From assembly GCA_016790075.1 (NCBI GenBank), contig JAEUPP010000039.1:1-64000 (forward strand): a DNA stretch of 64,000 nucleotides, given 5' to 3'. The position numbers and the translations under genes are program-made. This DNA comes from Rhodanobacteraceae bacterium (GTDB lineage: Bacteria; Pseudomonadota; Gammaproteobacteria; Xanthomonadales; Rhodanobacteraceae). Shown here one piece after another: positions 47,128-58,849 of the stretch; the stretch's first letter is position 1; every line of letters begins with the position of its first letter. The notes under the pieces are model-generated. The model made no database searches. It saw only the letters and a list, made by a program, of their open reading frames with translations, and had not been told where the DNA came from.

Positions 47128-49449
47128 TCAAAGTTCCGGTGGCGGCGGCGCAAGCACGGTACGATTACCGTTGTGCTCGGGCGCACTGACCACGCCCTGT
47201 TGTTCCATGAGTTCGACCAGACGTGCCGCGCGGTTGTAGCCGATCTTGAGGCGGCGCTGCACACCGGAAATCGACGCGCGGCGCGACTCGGTCACTATGC
47301 GCACGGCCTGGTCGTAGAGCTCGTCATAATCTGAATTGCCCTCACTGATCTCTTCGGGCAGGCCGGTTTCGCCGATGATCTTGCCGTCGTTCGTGGTCTG
47401 CACTTCCAGCAGCACGCCCTCGATGTATTCGGGGCGCCCCTGGGCCCGCAGCCATTCAACCACGCGATGCACTTCATGGTCGTCGACGAATGCACCGTGC
47501 ACGCGCTCGGGCGTGGCCGTACCCGGCGGCAGATACAGCATGTCGCCATGGCCAAGCAGGGCTTCCGCGCCGGACTGATCCAGGATAGTGCGCGAGTCGA
47601 TCTTGCTCGATACCTGAAAGGCGATGCGTGTAGGGATATTGGCCTTGATCAGCCCGGTGATCACGTCAACCGAGGGGCGCTGGGTCGCCAGCACCAGGTG
47701 CACGCCTGCCGCGCGCGCCTTTTGCGCCAGCCGCGCGATAAGTTCTTCAACTTTCTTGCCGACTATCATCATCATGTCGGCAAATTCGTCGATGATGATG
47801 ACGATGTAGGGCAAGGGCTGCAGCGGCTCGGCGCGCCGCTCGGGCTGGGATGCATCGGGTCGGAACAAAGGATCGAGCAGTGGCTGGCCCGCGTCCTCGG
47901 CTTCCCTGATCTTCTTGTTGAAGCCCGCCAGATTGCGTACGCCAGTCGCGGCCATGAGCTTGTAGCGCCGCTCCATTTCGGCGACGCACCAGCGCAAGGC
48001 GTTGGCTGCCTCCTTCATGTCGGTAACGACCGGTGCCAGCAGATGCGGGATACCTTCGTAGACCGAAAGCTCAAGCATCTTCGGATCGATCATGATCATG
48101 CGCACGTCACGCGGGCTGGCCTTGTAGAGCAGGCTCAGCACCATTGCGTTCACGGCTACGGACTTGCCCGAACCCGTCGTGCCGGCGACCAGCAGATGCG
48201 GCATCTTGGCGAGGTCGGCCACCGCCGGCCGGCCGCCTATATCCTTGCCCAGCGCTAGCGTCAGCGGCGACTTCGACGTGTCGTACTTGTCCGAGCGCAG
48301 GATTTCCGACAGGTAGACCATTTCGCGCTTGGCGTTGGGTATTTCCAGGCCGATCACGTTCTTGCCGGGAATCACGTCCACGACACGCACGCTGACAACA
48401 GAAAGACCGCGCGCAATGTCCTTGTCCAGATTACTGATCTGGCTGCCACGCACGCCGGCCGCAGGCTCCATCTCGAACCGAGTAACTACCGGCCCCGGAT
48501 AGACACCGACGACCTGGGCGTCGATGCGGAAATCCTTGAGCTTGAGTTCGACCTGGCGCGAGAGCGCCGCCAGCGTTTCTTCCGAATAGCCGGCGGACTG
48601 GGGCTTGGGTTCGTCCAGCAACGACAACGGCGGCAGCTCGCCGTCCACCGCGGCGCCGGTGAACAGCGGAATCTGCTGCTCGCGTTCGGCGCGTTCGCTT
48701 TTCTCAATAGCTAGTGTCGCCGGCTTTTCAATGCGCACCGGATCGCGCTTGGCCTGCTTGACTGTTTCTACCTTGCGGACTTCCTCGCGCTCGACCCGCG
48801 CTGCCCTGGCGACACGCGCCTCGTCAGCCTTCTTCAGACTACCCAGCAGCCAGGTGCCAGACGCCAGAATGCCGCGGCCAATCGCATCCATGAGCTTGAA
48901 CCACGACAGTCCGGTGGCCAGCGTGACAGCGACCAGAAAGACCGCAAGCAGGAACAGGGTCGCACCGAGGAAACCGAACCCATGCAGCAGCCCACCACCA
49001 ACCATCTTGCCGAGGATGCCGCCAGCTTTTTCCGGCAGCTGGCTGGGGCCCGTGAAATGCAGATGTGCCAGACCACTGCCGCTCAGGAAAAACGCGACAA
49101 AGCCAGTAAGCCTAAGCGAGGGTTCCAGCGCGGAAGACGGCGCCTCGTCGCGCGGCCGCAGTATGCCCGCACCGACTGCGAGCAGCAGCAGGGGAAACAC
49201 ATAGGCAAGACCACCGAAGAAATACAGCGAAAGGTCGGCAATCCAGGCCCCTACCGCACCGCCGAAATTGCGGATGTGCTCGGGCTCTCCGGCGTGTGAC
49301 CAACCGGGGTCTTGCGGGCTGTAGCTGAGCAGGCAGGCCAGCAAATAAACCACGACCGGCAGCAGCAAGAGGAACGAGACCTCGCGCAGCCGCTTCTGCA
49401 GGTGCTCGGAACCCGCATTGACCGGATTGGCTTTGGAGTTACGCGACAC
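47128..49449 (-). CDS. ftsK: DNA translocase
   Basis: FtsK anchors at the division septum and pumps DNA to place dif sites for XerCD resolution. The 773-residue form has four N-terminal membrane helices (residues 25–190), a short linker (about 190–290, Lys/Glu/Arg-rich), and the motor. In the motor, Walker A is [20 protein letters not shown] near residue 426, Walker B is [19 protein letters not shown], and [20 protein letters not shown] follows. The C-terminal gamma winged helix that reads KOPS is present ([20 protein letters not shown]). The start codon appears to be GTG at 49449. It heads a run ftsK–membrane protein–lolA–DUF1275. Confidence 0.96.
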   Translation of the reverse strand: MSRNSKANPVNAGSEHLQKRLREVSFLLLLPVVVYLLACLLSYSPQDPGWSHAGEPEHIRNFGGAVGAWIADLSLYFFGGLAYVFPLLLLAVGAGILRPRDEAPSSALEPSLRLTGFVAFFLSGSGLAHLHFTGPSQLPEKAGGILGKMVGGGLLHGFGFLGATLFLLAVFLVAVTLATGLSWFKLMDAIGRGILASGTWLLGSLKKADEARVARAARVEREEVRKVETVKQAKRDPVRIEKPATLAIEKSERAEREQQIPLFTGAAVDGELPPLSLLDEPKPQSAGYSEETLAALSRQVELKLKDFRIDAQVVGVYPGPVVTRFEMEPAAGVRGSQISNLDKDIARGLSVVSVRVVDVIPGKNVIGLEIPNAKREMVYLSEILRSDKYDTSKSPLTLALGKDIGGRPAVADLAKMPHLLVAGTTGSGKSVAVNAMVLSLLYKASPRDVRMIMIDPKMLELSVYEGIPHLLAPVVTDMKEAANALRWCVAEMERRYKLMAATGVRNLAGFNKKIREAEDAGQPLLDPLFRPDASQPERRAEPLQPLPYIVIIIDEFADMMMIVGKKVEELIARLAQKARAAGVHLVLATQRPSVDVITGLIKANIPTRIAFQVSSKIDSRTILDQSGAEALLGHGDMLYLPPGTATPERVHGAFVDDHEVHRVVEWLRAQGRPEYIEGVLLEVQTTNDGKIIGETGLPEEISEGNSDYDELYDQAVRIVTESRRASISGVQRRLKIGYNRAARLVELMEQQGVVSAPEHNGNRTVLAPPPPEL

Positions 49450-49601
49450 CGCTGGACCACACCTCAGGAATATATTGCAACACGTTGTTTAGTCGGAATT
49501 TTTAATCTGCGAGAAGCGCAGGCTGCCGGCGCATCGTAACAGGCCAGCCTGGTCCTGTGCGGGCCCAGCCATCCAGGCGCCGGTATGCCTGCGCCAGAAA
49601 G

Positions 49602-49629
49602 CCGAATCCCCGCCGCAGCGGGGATTCGG
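49602..49629 (-). terminator. strong hairpin between ald and ftsK
   Basis: CCGAATCCCCGC (49602–49613) and GCGGGGATTCGG (49618–49629) form a perfect 12-bp stem with a 4-nt loop. On the minus strand CTTTCT follows. It lies 67 bp after the alanine dehydrogenase stop and probably ends that transcript. The rest of the gap up to ftsK (49630–49695 and 49450–49601) shows no gene. Confidence 0.7.
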
Positions 49630-49695
49630 AAGTTACCCAATACGCAGGCAGATGCCAGTTAGAGCCGCCCCGCTCGGGCAGCAGGCGCGTCCGAC

Positions 49696-50763
49696 TCAGA
49701 ACATGCCCTTGAGCGCCGGATGAACGATCTGACCGCCGTCAACGTTGATGCCGCGCTTGAGTGATTCATGTTCGCGCCACTGCGGACCAGCCGCCATGCG
49801 CTGCACATAGGGCAGAATGGCGGCCGAAATCGCCTGCGACGAAGTCTGTGGCACGGCGCCCGGCATATTGGTGACGGCAAAATGGGTGACCCCGTCAACC
49901 AGGTAAGTCGGCTCGGCCCAGGTGGTCGGGCGCGCGGTCTCGAAACAGCCGCCCTGATCGATCGAGATATCGACCAGCACCGAGCCGGCTTCCATCGACT
50001 TGACCATCTCATGCGTAACAACGTGCGGCGCTTTCGCGCTTGGGATCAGTACCGCGCCGACTACAAGGTCAGCTGTCGCGACTTCCCGCGCGACATATTC
50101 CTGGTACGGATACAGCGCCGTCACGTTCGTGCCCAGCGCCATCATCTGCGCAAGACGATCCGGACGCTTGTCGAACACAACGACATTGGCGCCGCCGGCC
50201 GCGGCGAGTGCCGCCGAATTGCCACCCGCCGCACCAGCGCCCAGCACAACGACCTTGCCACGCTCCGTACCCGGCAGGCCGCCCAGCAATTTGCCCTTGC
50301 CGCCCATGGGTTGGTGCAGCAGATGTGTACCGACCTGAACCGCTATGCGGCCGGCGATGATCGACATCGGGGCGAGCAGCGGCAGCGAGCCGTCAGCCTC
50401 TTCGACAGACTCAAACGCAACACCCGTCAGGCCGATATCGAGCAGACGCTTGGTCAGCTCTGGCTCTGGCGCAAGATGCAGGTAACAGAACAATTGGTGG
50501 TGCTTGCGCAGGCGATCCAGATCACCCTTGATCGGCTCCTTGACCTTGACGATCAGTTCACCGCATTCGTACAGCGCGTCCGCATCAGCGGCGATCTTCA
50601 CGCCAACGCGGGTGAAGTCGGCGTCGGCGAAACCGCTCTTGGTGCCGGCGCCCGACTGCACATAGACCTCGTGTCCGCGCCTGACCAGCTCCGCGCAAGC
50701 AGCCGGCACCAGGGCGACGCGGCCTTCGAGTGTCTTCGTTTCCGACGGAATACCAATACGCAT
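49696..50763 (-). CDS. ald: alanine dehydrogenase
   Basis: Catalyses reversible NAD+-dependent deamination of L-alanine to pyruvate and ammonia. The protein, 355 residues, is slightly shorter than the usual ~370. It has the N-terminal MRIGIPSETKTLEGRVALVP (substrate Arg), VKVKEPIKGD (catalytic Lys), YLHLAPEPELT (catalytic His near residue 95) and the NAD loop VVVLGAGAAGGNSAALAAAG near 170. HFAVTNMPGAVPQTSSQAIS is the family signature near the end. It is divergent from trxB across 270 bp; the sequence CAAATTTTG at 50791 could be part of an Lrp/AsnC-type site, a common regulator of this gene, but this is only a suggestion. Confidence 0.95.
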   Translation of the reverse strand: MRIGIPSETKTLEGRVALVPAACAELVRRGHEVYVQSGAGTKSGFADADFTRVGVKIAADADALYECGELIVKVKEPIKGDLDRLRKHHQLFCYLHLAPEPELTKRLLDIGLTGVAFESVEEADGSLPLLAPMSIIAGRIAVQVGTHLLHQPMGGKGKLLGGLPGTERGKVVVLGAGAAGGNSAALAAAGGANVVVFDKRPDRLAQMMALGTNVTALYPYQEYVAREVATADLVVGAVLIPSAKAPHVVTHEMVKSMEAGSVLVDISIDQGGCFETARPTTWAEPTYLVDGVTHFAVTNMPGAVPQTSSQAISAAILPYVQRMAAGPQWREHESLKRGINVDGGQIVHPALKGMF

Positions 50764-50946
50764 TGCAATTCCTCAGTGGTGTGAATAGCTCAAATTTTGT
50801 TGACGCTGCGCGCGACGCCCTCCCGAGCTTCGCACCTGCTCTTGAATCGCTGCCCTGTTCTCCCCATCCTTGCGGGCTCTTGCTGGCACTGGCGCCGTCC
50901 GCTTTGCAGCGGCCACGACGCAACATCGGCGAAAGAATTGGGTTAG

Positions 50947-51993
<1,047 letters not shown>

Positions 51994-52014
51994 GCGACCT
52001 CTGCGCTTCGCAGC

Positions 52015-53166
52015 ATGAGCGAGCCACCTCACCGCATCGCGTTTCACGACCGGCTCGCCGATATCACGGCGGCTGCCTGGGACGCGTTGCGGCCTGATGA
52101 CAACCCGTTCCTGTCGCATGCGTTCCTGTCCGGGCTGGAACAACACGGCTGTATCCGGGCAGACCTCGGCTGGCAGCCGCATCATCTCGCGCTGTATCAC
52201 GCCGACCATCTGGTCGGCGCGGCACCTGTCTATATCAAGCGCAATTCGCATGGCGAATTTGTGTTCGACTGGCATTGGGCCGAAGCCTACGAGCGTCACG
52301 GTCTGGACTATTACCCCAAACTGCTTTGTGCCGTGCCATATTCGCCGGTCAGCGGCCCGCGCCTGCTGGGCGTTGGTCTTGTCCCGCAATTGCTTCAGGC
52401 GCTGCGCGACGAGTGCACGCGGCGCGATTTCTCCTCGGTGCACCTGAATTTCACCGCAGCCGGAGTATCGACGCTGCAGAGTGATGCAGCCTGGCTGGAG
52501 CGTAACGATTGGCAGTTTCACTGGAATAACGCAGGCTATCGGGACTTCGACGATTTCCTCTCCGTACTGCGGCCGAAGAAGCGCAAGAACCTGCGCCAGG
52601 AACGGGCACGGGTTGCCGCGGCCGGGGTCGAATTCGCGACCCTGCACGGCGACGAGCTGGACGATGACGACTGGCGCTTCGTGCACGACTGCTATGCGCG
52701 CACGTTTGACGACAAGGGCAACTATCCAGCGCTGACAGAAACGTTCCTGCGCCATCTTGGCGCCACTATGCCGCGCCAGGTCGTGGTAATGCTGGCACGC
52801 CAACGGGGCGAGCGCGTCGCCATGGCGTTCTGCCTGCGCAGCACAACCACACTGTACGGCCGCTACTGGGGTTGCGTCCGCGAATTGCCAGGCCTGCATT
52901 TCGAGACCTGCTACTACCAGGGCCTCGCCTATTGCCTGCGCGAGGGTCTGTCGCGCTTTGAACCCGGCGCACAGGGCGTGCACAAGATAGCTCGCGGTTT
53001 CCTGCCGCAGCGCACGCGCTCATTTCACTACGTCGCAAGACCTGAGTTTCATGCGGCGATACGCCGTAGCCTGGTAATCGAGCAGGCCGAGATCGAACGC
53101 CGTGGCGCCAGCCTGCGCGCGCAGTCGCCCTACCTGCCGGCTACAGCCAGCGACGGGACCTGGTAG
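52015..53166 (+). CDS. GNAT/FemAB-like acyltransferase (DUF482 family)
   Basis: A 383-residue soluble protein of the PF04339 (FemAB-like, formerly DUF482) family, related to the tandem-GNAT aminoacyl transferases. Typical segments are DNPFLSHAFLSGLEQHGC near residue 30, LVGAAPVYIKRNSHGEFVFD, WHWAEAYERHGLDYYPKLL, LRPKKRKNLRQERARVAAAG and RYWGCVRELPGLHFETCYYQ. Ending: EPGAQGVHKIARGFLPQRT. The substrate is not known. It starts 21 bp after trxB and ends 2 bp before the aat start, so it is probably co-expressed with Aat, another transferase of the same superfamily. Confidence 0.88.
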   Translation: MSEPPHRIAFHDRLADITAAAWDALRPDDNPFLSHAFLSGLEQHGCIRADLGWQPHHLALYHADHLVGAAPVYIKRNSHGEFVFDWHWAEAYERHGLDYYPKLLCAVPYSPVSGPRLLGVGLVPQLLQALRDECTRRDFSSVHLNFTAAGVSTLQSDAAWLERNDWQFHWNNAGYRDFDDFLSVLRPKKRKNLRQERARVAAAGVEFATLHGDELDDDDWRFVHDCYARTFDDKGNYPALTETFLRHLGATMPRQVVVMLARQRGERVAMAFCLRSTTTLYGRYWGCVRELPGLHFETCYYQGLAYCLREGLSRFEPGAQGVHKIARGFLPQRTRSFHYVARPEFHAAIRRSLVIEQAEIERRGASLRAQSPYLPATASDGTW

Positions 53167-53168
53167 CC

Positions 53169-53912
53169 ATGATCCGCATTCCAGTCCTGCAGCCCGAAAG
53201 CGATGAAGCCTTCCCGGCTGTCGAAACCGCCCTTCGCGAACCGAACGGACTGCTCGCTGCTGGCGGTGACCTGCGCCCCACCCGGCTGCTGCAAGCCTAT
53301 GCGCAGGGCATTTTCCCGTGGTTCTCACCGGGTGAGCCGATACTCTGGTGGGCGCCGGATCCACGCATGGTGTTTGCGACCGACGCCATGCACGTACCCA
53401 GACGGCTTGCCCGCTGGCTAAGCAACTGCGACTGGCGAATCAGCGCCGACGGCGACTTTGCCGGGGTGATGCGCGCCTGCGCGGCACCGCGCGCCGGCCA
53501 GTCAGGCACCTGGATCACCCGCCATATGCTCGACGCCTACACGCAACTGCATGAACTCGGCCATGCGCATTCAGTCGAGGTCTACGCTGGCGACGACTGC
53601 GTTGGTGGCATCTATGGCGTTGCCATCGGCCGCATGTTTTTCGGCGAATCGATGTTCAGCCGAGCGAGCAACGGTTCCAAGGTCGCTCTGCTTGCGCTTG
53701 CGCACCGTTTGCGCAGCTGGGGCTGGCCATTGCTGGATGCCCAGGTCAGCTCTGCCCACCTGCAGACGCTGGGTGCGCTGGAGTTGCCGCGGGCAGAGTT
53801 CTGCCGGCGCATCGCCGGGCTGGTCACTCAACCCGGCCGGACAGGCACCTGGCACGAGGATTTCGCAACATTGCGCCCTTCTTCCCTGGCTCTGCCCTGC
53901 CCTATACGTTGA
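53169..53912 (+). CDS. aat: leucyl/phenylalanyl-tRNA–protein transferase
   Basis: Adds Leu or Phe from tRNA to proteins with N-terminal Arg or Lys, marking them for ClpS/ClpAP. The 247-residue length is normal. Family motifs: FPAVETALREPNGLLAAGGD, YAQGIFPWFSPGEPILWWAP followed by DPRMVF, GTWITRHMLDAYTQLHELGH, and GVAIGRMFFGESMFSRASNG with SKVALLAL. The conserved ending LLDAQVSSAHLQTLGALELP is present. Its presence 0.9 kb from infA and near clpA–clpS puts the N-degron writer and reader in the same neighbourhood. Confidence 0.96.
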   Translation: MIRIPVLQPESDEAFPAVETALREPNGLLAAGGDLRPTRLLQAYAQGIFPWFSPGEPILWWAPDPRMVFATDAMHVPRRLARWLSNCDWRISADGDFAGVMRACAAPRAGQSGTWITRHMLDAYTQLHELGHAHSVEVYAGDDCVGGIYGVAIGRMFFGESMFSRASNGSKVALLALAHRLRSWGWPLLDAQVSSAHLQTLGALELPRAEFCRRIAGLVTQPGRTGTWHEDFATLRPSSLALPCPIR

Positions 53913-54121
53913 GCTTGCTTCCCGTATCCGTGCCAACGTGGCATTATCCCGCGCCGTTCCGATCCGGGGACTAGAAAGAGCGCCCCTCGCTCTTTCTCAG
54001 GCGCTGTTGCTGGCGCCGCCTGCCCAGCCCGGCAGCAGTTTCGGGCGATTCACCTAATATGCGCGCCAGGAAACTGATTTCCGGTGGCTTCTGACGCGAC
54101 CACTGCCAAAACGAAGGGCCA

Positions 54122-54340
54122 ATGTCCAAAGACGATGTCATCGAGATGGAAGGCACGGTACTCGAAACCCTGCCGAATACCATGTTCCGCGTGAAGCTGG
54201 AAAACGGCCACGTGGTAACTGCCCATATTTCAGGCCGCATGCGCAAGAACTACATCCGCATCCTGACCGGCGACAAGGTCAAGTGCGAGATGACGCCATA
54301 CGACCTGACCAAGGGCCGCATCACCTACCGCATGAAATAA
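54122..54340 (+). CDS. infA: translation initiation factor IF-1
   Basis: A 72-residue OB-fold protein that binds the ribosomal A site during initiation. The sequence is nearly universal: [20 protein letters not shown], then [40 protein letters not shown] and [12 protein letters not shown]. It is separated from aat by 209 bp without a gene, so it probably has its own promoter, and ends at a strong terminator. Confidence 0.98.
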   Translation: MSKDDVIEMEGTVLETLPNTMFRVKLENGHVVTAHISGRMRKNYIRILTGDKVKCEMTPYDLTKGRITYRMK

Positions 54341-54402
54341 GCGCGTAACGGTTTGGCCGGACTGCCGCGAGCAGGCTTCGCGCTACCGACGGCGGACCTC
54401 GG

Positions 54403-54438
54403 ACGCAGAAGGCCCGGATCTCTCCGGGCCTTCTGCGT
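54403..54438. terminator. bidirectional terminator between infA and clpA
   Basis: ACGCAGAAGGCCCGG (54403–54417) and CCGGGCCTTCTGCGT (54424–54438) form a perfect 15-bp stem with a 6-nt loop between two converging genes. T-runs are short on both sides, but the position and length fit a terminator for both. Confidence 0.8.
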
Positions 54439-54476
54439 TGTCGCTGCAGTGCGGTGGGGTTGTATCGAGAGCCGGC

Positions 54477-56753
54477 CTAGCTGACGACGGCTGCCAGTTT
54501 CTCGTCCAGAGCCTCGACCCGTACGTCAAGTTTGTCATCCTTGGCCGACAGGATCACCCGACCGCCGTCAACAAGCTTGCCGAACAACAGCTCGTCTGCA
54601 AGCACACGCTTGACATTGTCCTGGATCACGCGAGCCATCGGGCGTGCCCCCATCTGGGGATCAAAGCCATGCTCAGCCAGCCAGCGTCGCGCATCCTGGT
54701 CGACATGCAGCGACACGTGCTTGTCATGCAGCTGCGTTTCGAGTTCGATGAGGAACTTGTCCACGACACGCAGGATGTGGTCGAGGTCAAGCGCACCGAA
54801 CTGGACGATGGCATCGAGCCGGTTACGGAACTCGGGCGAGAACTGCCGGCGAATCGCTTCCATCGCATCCGTTGCATGATTCTGCGCGACAAATCCTATC
54901 GTGCGGCGCGCCGCCTGGGTGGCGCCCGCGTTCGTCGTCATGACGACGATGACATTCTTGAAATTCGCCTCGCGTCCGTTGGTGTCCGTCAGAGCGCCCC
55001 GGTCCATGACCTGCAACAGGATATTGAATACATCCGGATGCGCCTTCTCGATCTCATCCAGCAACAATACGCAGTGCGGATGCTTCACAACCTGCTCGGT
55101 GAGCAAGCCCCCCTGATCAAAGCCGACATAGCCCGGAGGCGCGCCGATCAAGCGCGAAACCGAATGCGCCTCCATGTATTCGGACATGTCGAAACGGATG
55201 AGCTCGATCCCAAGCTGCATGGCGAGCTGACGCGTTACTTCGGTCTTGCCCACTCCAGTCGGGCCCGCGAGCAAAAAACAGCCTATCGGTTTGGACGAGT
55301 TGCCTAGTCCCGAGCGCGCCATCTTGATCGCTCCGGCCAGCGCATCAATCGCCTGGTCCTGCCCAAACACGACCATCTTGAGGTTGCGGTCGAGGTTGCG
55401 TAACACATCGCGATCCGACGCCGACACCTGCTTGGGCGGTATTCGCGCCATGCGCGCGACAATGAACTCGATTTCGGGAACATCGACGATGTTCTTGCGT
55501 TCATCTTCAGGCACCAGACGCTGGCGGGCACCCGCTTCGTCGATAACGTCGATGGCCTTGTCCGGCAGCAGGCGGTCAGCAATGTGCTTGACCGAAAGGT
55601 TCACCGCCGCCAGGAGCGCATCGTTTGTGTATTCAACATTGTGGTGCTGCTCAAAGCGCGAACGTAGCCCCTTGAGGATCTCGAACGAATCGGCGACCGA
55701 GGGCTCGACTATGTCGATCTTCTGGAAGCGCCGGGCCAGGGCGCGATCTTTCTCGAAGATTGCGCGGTATTCCTGGAACGTGGTCGAGCCTATGCAGCGG
55801 ATTTCGCCCGAAGCCAGCATGGGCTTGATCAGATTCGACGCGTCCATGGTGCCACCCGAAGCGGAGCCCGCACCGATGATGGTATGGATTTCGTCGATGA
55901 ACAGCACCGCCTGCGGCTCTTTCTTAAGCTGGGCGATCACTGCCTTGAGCCGCTTTTCAAAGTCACCACGGTACTTGGTGCCGGCTACCAGCGCACCAAG
56001 ATCAAGTGCATAGATCGTCGCATCCTTGAGCACCTCGGGCACGTCGTCTTCAACGATGCGCTTGGCCAGACCTTCTGCCAGCGCCGTCTTGCCCACGCCG
56101 GCCTCACCGACGTAGAGCGGATTGTTCTTGCGCCGGCGGCAAAGCACCTGAATGGTGCGCTCCACTTCCTCGGCGCGGCCGATCAGTGGATCAATCTTGC
56201 CCTGGCGCGCCAGCTCGTTGAGATTGGATGCGTATTCAAGCAGCGGATTGCCCTTGGGTTCACTGCCCTCTTCCGCCTCCCGCTCGCCGCCGCCACCCGG
56301 CTGCTGCTGCGGCTCGTGGCCGATTTTGGCGATGCCATGGGAGATGAAATTGACCACGTCAAGACGCGTGATTTCCTGCTGGTTGAGGAAATAGACCGCG
56401 TGTGAGTCCTTTTCACCAAAAATCGCCACCAGCACGTTGGCGCCGGTCACTTCCTTGCGGCCCGAGGATTGCACGTGATAGACAGCACGCTGCAACACGC
56501 GCTGGAAGCCTAGTGTGGGCTGCGTGTCGCGTTCGTCGCTTGGCGGCAGCACCGGCACAGTCTCGGCAATGATGGATTTGAGTTCCTTGCCGAGCTTGGC
56601 GACATCAGCCCCGCAGGCGCGCAGCACTGCCGCAGCAGACGGATTTTCGAGCAACGCCAGCAGCAGATGCTCTACCGTCATGAATTCGTGGCGCTGCTCG
56701 CGTGCATCCTTGTAGCACTGGCCAATTGTGAGTTCGAGGTCTTTGCTGAACAT
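54477..56753 (-). CDS. clpA: ATP-dependent Clp protease ATP-binding subunit ClpA
   Basis: Unfoldase that feeds substrates to ClpP, including N-degron proteins delivered by ClpS. At 758 residues it has the full length: N-domain (MFSKDLELTIGQCYKDAREQ), first AAA+ module with GEAGVGKTALAEGLAKRI near residue 215 and VLFIDEIHTIIGAGSASGGT, and second module with LAGPTGVGKTEVTRQLAMQL near 500 and VLLLDEIEKAHPDVFNILLQ. It lacks the long middle coiled coil of ClpB. The tail before residue 758 is short. clpS lies 41 bp upstream on the same strand. Confidence 0.97.
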   Translation of the reverse strand: MFSKDLELTIGQCYKDAREQRHEFMTVEHLLLALLENPSAAAVLRACGADVAKLGKELKSIIAETVPVLPPSDERDTQPTLGFQRVLQRAVYHVQSSGRKEVTGANVLVAIFGEKDSHAVYFLNQQEITRLDVVNFISHGIAKIGHEPQQQPGGGGEREAEEGSEPKGNPLLEYASNLNELARQGKIDPLIGRAEEVERTIQVLCRRRKNNPLYVGEAGVGKTALAEGLAKRIVEDDVPEVLKDATIYALDLGALVAGTKYRGDFEKRLKAVIAQLKKEPQAVLFIDEIHTIIGAGSASGGTMDASNLIKPMLASGEIRCIGSTTFQEYRAIFEKDRALARRFQKIDIVEPSVADSFEILKGLRSRFEQHHNVEYTNDALLAAVNLSVKHIADRLLPDKAIDVIDEAGARQRLVPEDERKNIVDVPEIEFIVARMARIPPKQVSASDRDVLRNLDRNLKMVVFGQDQAIDALAGAIKMARSGLGNSSKPIGCFLLAGPTGVGKTEVTRQLAMQLGIELIRFDMSEYMEAHSVSRLIGAPPGYVGFDQGGLLTEQVVKHPHCVLLLDEIEKAHPDVFNILLQVMDRGALTDTNGREANFKNVIVVMTTNAGATQAARRTIGFVAQNHATDAMEAIRRQFSPEFRNRLDAIVQFGALDLDHILRVVDKFLIELETQLHDKHVSLHVDQDARRWLAEHGFDPQMGARPMARVIQDNVKRVLADELLFGKLVDGGRVILSAKDDKLDVRVEALDEKLAAVVS

Positions 56754-56794
56754 GCCTTACCCCTGTGTCAGGATGCGCTGAAGATGGAGATCAC

Positions 56795-57121
56795 TCAGGC
56801 TTTTTCCATGGTGCACAACAACGGATGATGATTGGAACGTGAAAACTCGTTGACCTGGGAAACTTTTGTTTCGGCGACTTCACGCGTATATAGCCCGCAG
56901 ACTCCGCGTCCACGCAAATGCACGTTGAGCATCACCTCATGCGCCTTCTCGTAAGCGAAGCCAAAAAAGCTCTGCAGGATATGGACCACAAAATCCATCG
57001 GCGTGTAATCGTCGTTGAGCAGTATCACCTGGTACATCGGCGGACGGGCGACTTCTGGTCGCGCCTCCTCGAGCGCCAGTCCATGTTCATGATCCGGTCT
57101 GTGTTCGGTATTACCTGACAT
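56795..57121 (-). CDS. clpS: ATP-dependent Clp protease adaptor ClpS
   Basis: Adaptor that binds N-terminal Leu/Phe/Trp/Tyr and hands the protein to ClpA. The 108-residue product has the binding-site segments [20 protein letters not shown] and [20 protein letters not shown] followed by [20 protein letters not shown]. The Asn-Asp pair and the Met/His pocket residues are in place. The start at 57121 ([20 protein letters not shown]) is natural; the frame is open far upstream but without homology. It precedes clpA, as in most gammaproteobacteria. Confidence 0.96.
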   Translation of the reverse strand: MSGNTEHRPDHEHGLALEEARPEVARPPMYQVILLNDDYTPMDFVVHILQSFFGFAYEKAHEVMLNVHLRGRGVCGLYTREVAETKVSQVNEFSRSNHHPLLCTMEKA

Positions 57122-57232
57122 CGTTCTGCCGCAGTCATGGCCTGGGGCCAGTATAGCGCCGCTAATGGTGGCAGCTGCGCGGTTTGCAAGGGATGGCAAA
57201 GGCTTGGCGCTCGCTCGTGTAACATTCGGCGG

Positions 57233-57736
57233 ATGACCCTGCAGACTCCGAACCCGGGTGTCGACGAGGACCTCGTCTGGCGCCCCCGTGTCACTGTTGC
57301 GACTATCGTGCCGAAGGACGATCGCTACCTGCTCGTCGAAGAGGACATTCGCGGTCGAATGCTGCTGAATCAGCCAGCTGGCCACCTTGAGCCCGGCGAG
57401 TCCCTCGCCGCAGCCGCCAGGCGCGAAACGCGCGAAGAAACCGGCTGGGACATCGAACTCGAGTGCCTCGTGGCTATCCACCAATGGGTAAACGCTGAAC
57501 TCGACCGGCATTTTCTGCGCTTCACGTTTGCGGCGCGCCCGCTGCGCCGGTACGCAGAACAACCACTGGATGCCGGAATCCGCGCCGCCCTGTGGATGAG
57601 CCGCACTGAGATAGCAGCAGCCACATCACGGCTGCGTAGCCCGTTGATCCTGGCCAGTATCGACGCCTGGCTGGGTGGCCAGCGCCTGCCGCTGGACTCC
57701 CTGCAATACCTGGTGCCCGGACCCGAGCGCGCATGA
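57233..57736 (+). CDS. nudJ: Nudix hydrolase, NudJ-like phosphatase
   Basis: A 167-residue Nudix enzyme; the E. coli homologue releases phosphate from nucleoside and thiamin-precursor di- and triphosphates. The Nudix box reads [20 protein letters not shown] followed by TGWDIE, with all key Glu residues. [20 protein letters not shown] and [16 protein letters not shown] match NudJ. The start at 57233 follows GGCGG and suits the family length. It overlaps mnmA by ATGA, the order seen in E. coli (nudJ–mnmA–hflD). Confidence 0.92.
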   Translation: MTLQTPNPGVDEDLVWRPRVTVATIVPKDDRYLLVEEDIRGRMLLNQPAGHLEPGESLAAAARRETREETGWDIELECLVAIHQWVNAELDRHFLRFTFAARPLRRYAEQPLDAGIRAALWMSRTEIAAATSRLRSPLILASIDAWLGGQRLPLDSLQYLVPGPERA

Positions 57737-58845
57737 GCGGCGACCTCGTAATGCTTGGCGTGTCCGGTGGAGTCGATTCGTCGGTCGCCGCATTGCTGCT
57801 CAAGCGCCAGGGGCGCAATGTCGCCGGCTTGTTCATGAAGAACTGGGAAGACGACGGGCGCCTGGCGGAATGTGACGCGGATCGCGACCGTCTCGATGCG
57901 CTCCGGATCTGTGCCACACTCGCGATTCCGTTCCATTCGCGCAACTTTTCCAGCGAATACTGGGACCAGGTGTTCACCCATTTCCTGGCCGAGTATGGTG
58001 CCGGACGGACGCCGAATCCGGACGTGCTTTGCAATCGCGAAATAAAATTCCGCACGTTTCTCGACCAGGCACGCGAACTGGGCGCGACGACGATTGCAAC
58101 TGGCCACTATGCGCGCATCGACAGGGTCGACGGCCGTTACCGCCTGCTGCGTGGACGGGACGAGAACAAGGACCAGAGCTATTTCCTCTACACCCTGGGC
58201 CAGCAGCAACTGGCCGCAACCGAATTCCCTATCGGCGAACTGCCCAAGCCGCAGGTACGCGAACTCGCCCGCGAAGCCGGGCTGGTAACTCATGCCAAGA
58301 AAGACTCGACCGGCATCTGTTTTATCGGCGAGCGCGACTTCCGTGCGTTTCTCGCTCACTACATCCCGGCCCAGGCCGGAGACATTGTCACGCCTGAAGG
58401 GGAAGTCCTCGGCACGCATCAGGGTGTCATGTACTACACACTGGGGCAGCGCCAGGGGCTGGGTATCGGCGGTCGACGAGGAGCAGGCGGCCTGCCCTGG
58501 TATGTCGTAGGCAAGGATCTGGAGCGGCGACAGCTTGTCGTCGCCCAGGGCAACAGCAACCACTGGCTGGACTCGCGCCGCCTGTGCGCGAGCCAAGCCA
58601 GCTGGACCGCAGGGACGCCTCCGCCCGACGGTCTGCGCTGTACGGCGAAAACCCGCTACAGGCAAGCCGATCAGGCCTGCACGCTGGATTTTTCCAGCAA
58701 TGGCCTCATGGTCATTTTCGACGAGGCACAACGTGCAGTAACACCGGGCCAGTCGGTCGTGTTCTATGCCGGTGAGGAATGTCTGGGCGGCGCGATCATC
58801 GCCGCGACCAACGCCCCCTACGGCGGGCTGGCGACACAAGGATGA
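57733..58845 (+). CDS. mnmA: tRNA-specific 2-thiouridylase MnmA
   Basis: Thiolates U34 of tRNA-Lys, -Glu and -Gln with sulfur from the Tus relay. The 370-residue protein has the PP-loop [20 protein letters not shown], the catalytic Cys in [14 protein letters not shown] (near residue 99), and the second Cys in [17 protein letters not shown] (near 196). The tRNA-binding segment GRTPNPD and [20 protein letters not shown] are present. Translation is coupled to nudJ by a 4-bp overlap; hflD begins 4 bp after its stop. Confidence 0.97.
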   Translation: MSGDLVMLGVSGGVDSSVAALLLKRQGRNVAGLFMKNWEDDGRLAECDADRDRLDALRICATLAIPFHSRNFSSEYWDQVFTHFLAEYGAGRTPNPDVLCNREIKFRTFLDQARELGATTIATGHYARIDRVDGRYRLLRGRDENKDQSYFLYTLGQQQLAATEFPIGELPKPQVRELAREAGLVTHAKKDSTGICFIGERDFRAFLAHYIPAQAGDIVTPEGEVLGTHQGVMYYTLGQRQGLGIGGRRGAGGLPWYVVGKDLERRQLVVAQGNSNHWLDSRRLCASQASWTAGTPPPDGLRCTAKTRYRQADQACTLDFSSNGLMVIFDEAQRAVTPGQSVVFYAGEECLGGAIIAATNAPYGGLATQG

Positions 58846-58849
58846 CCGC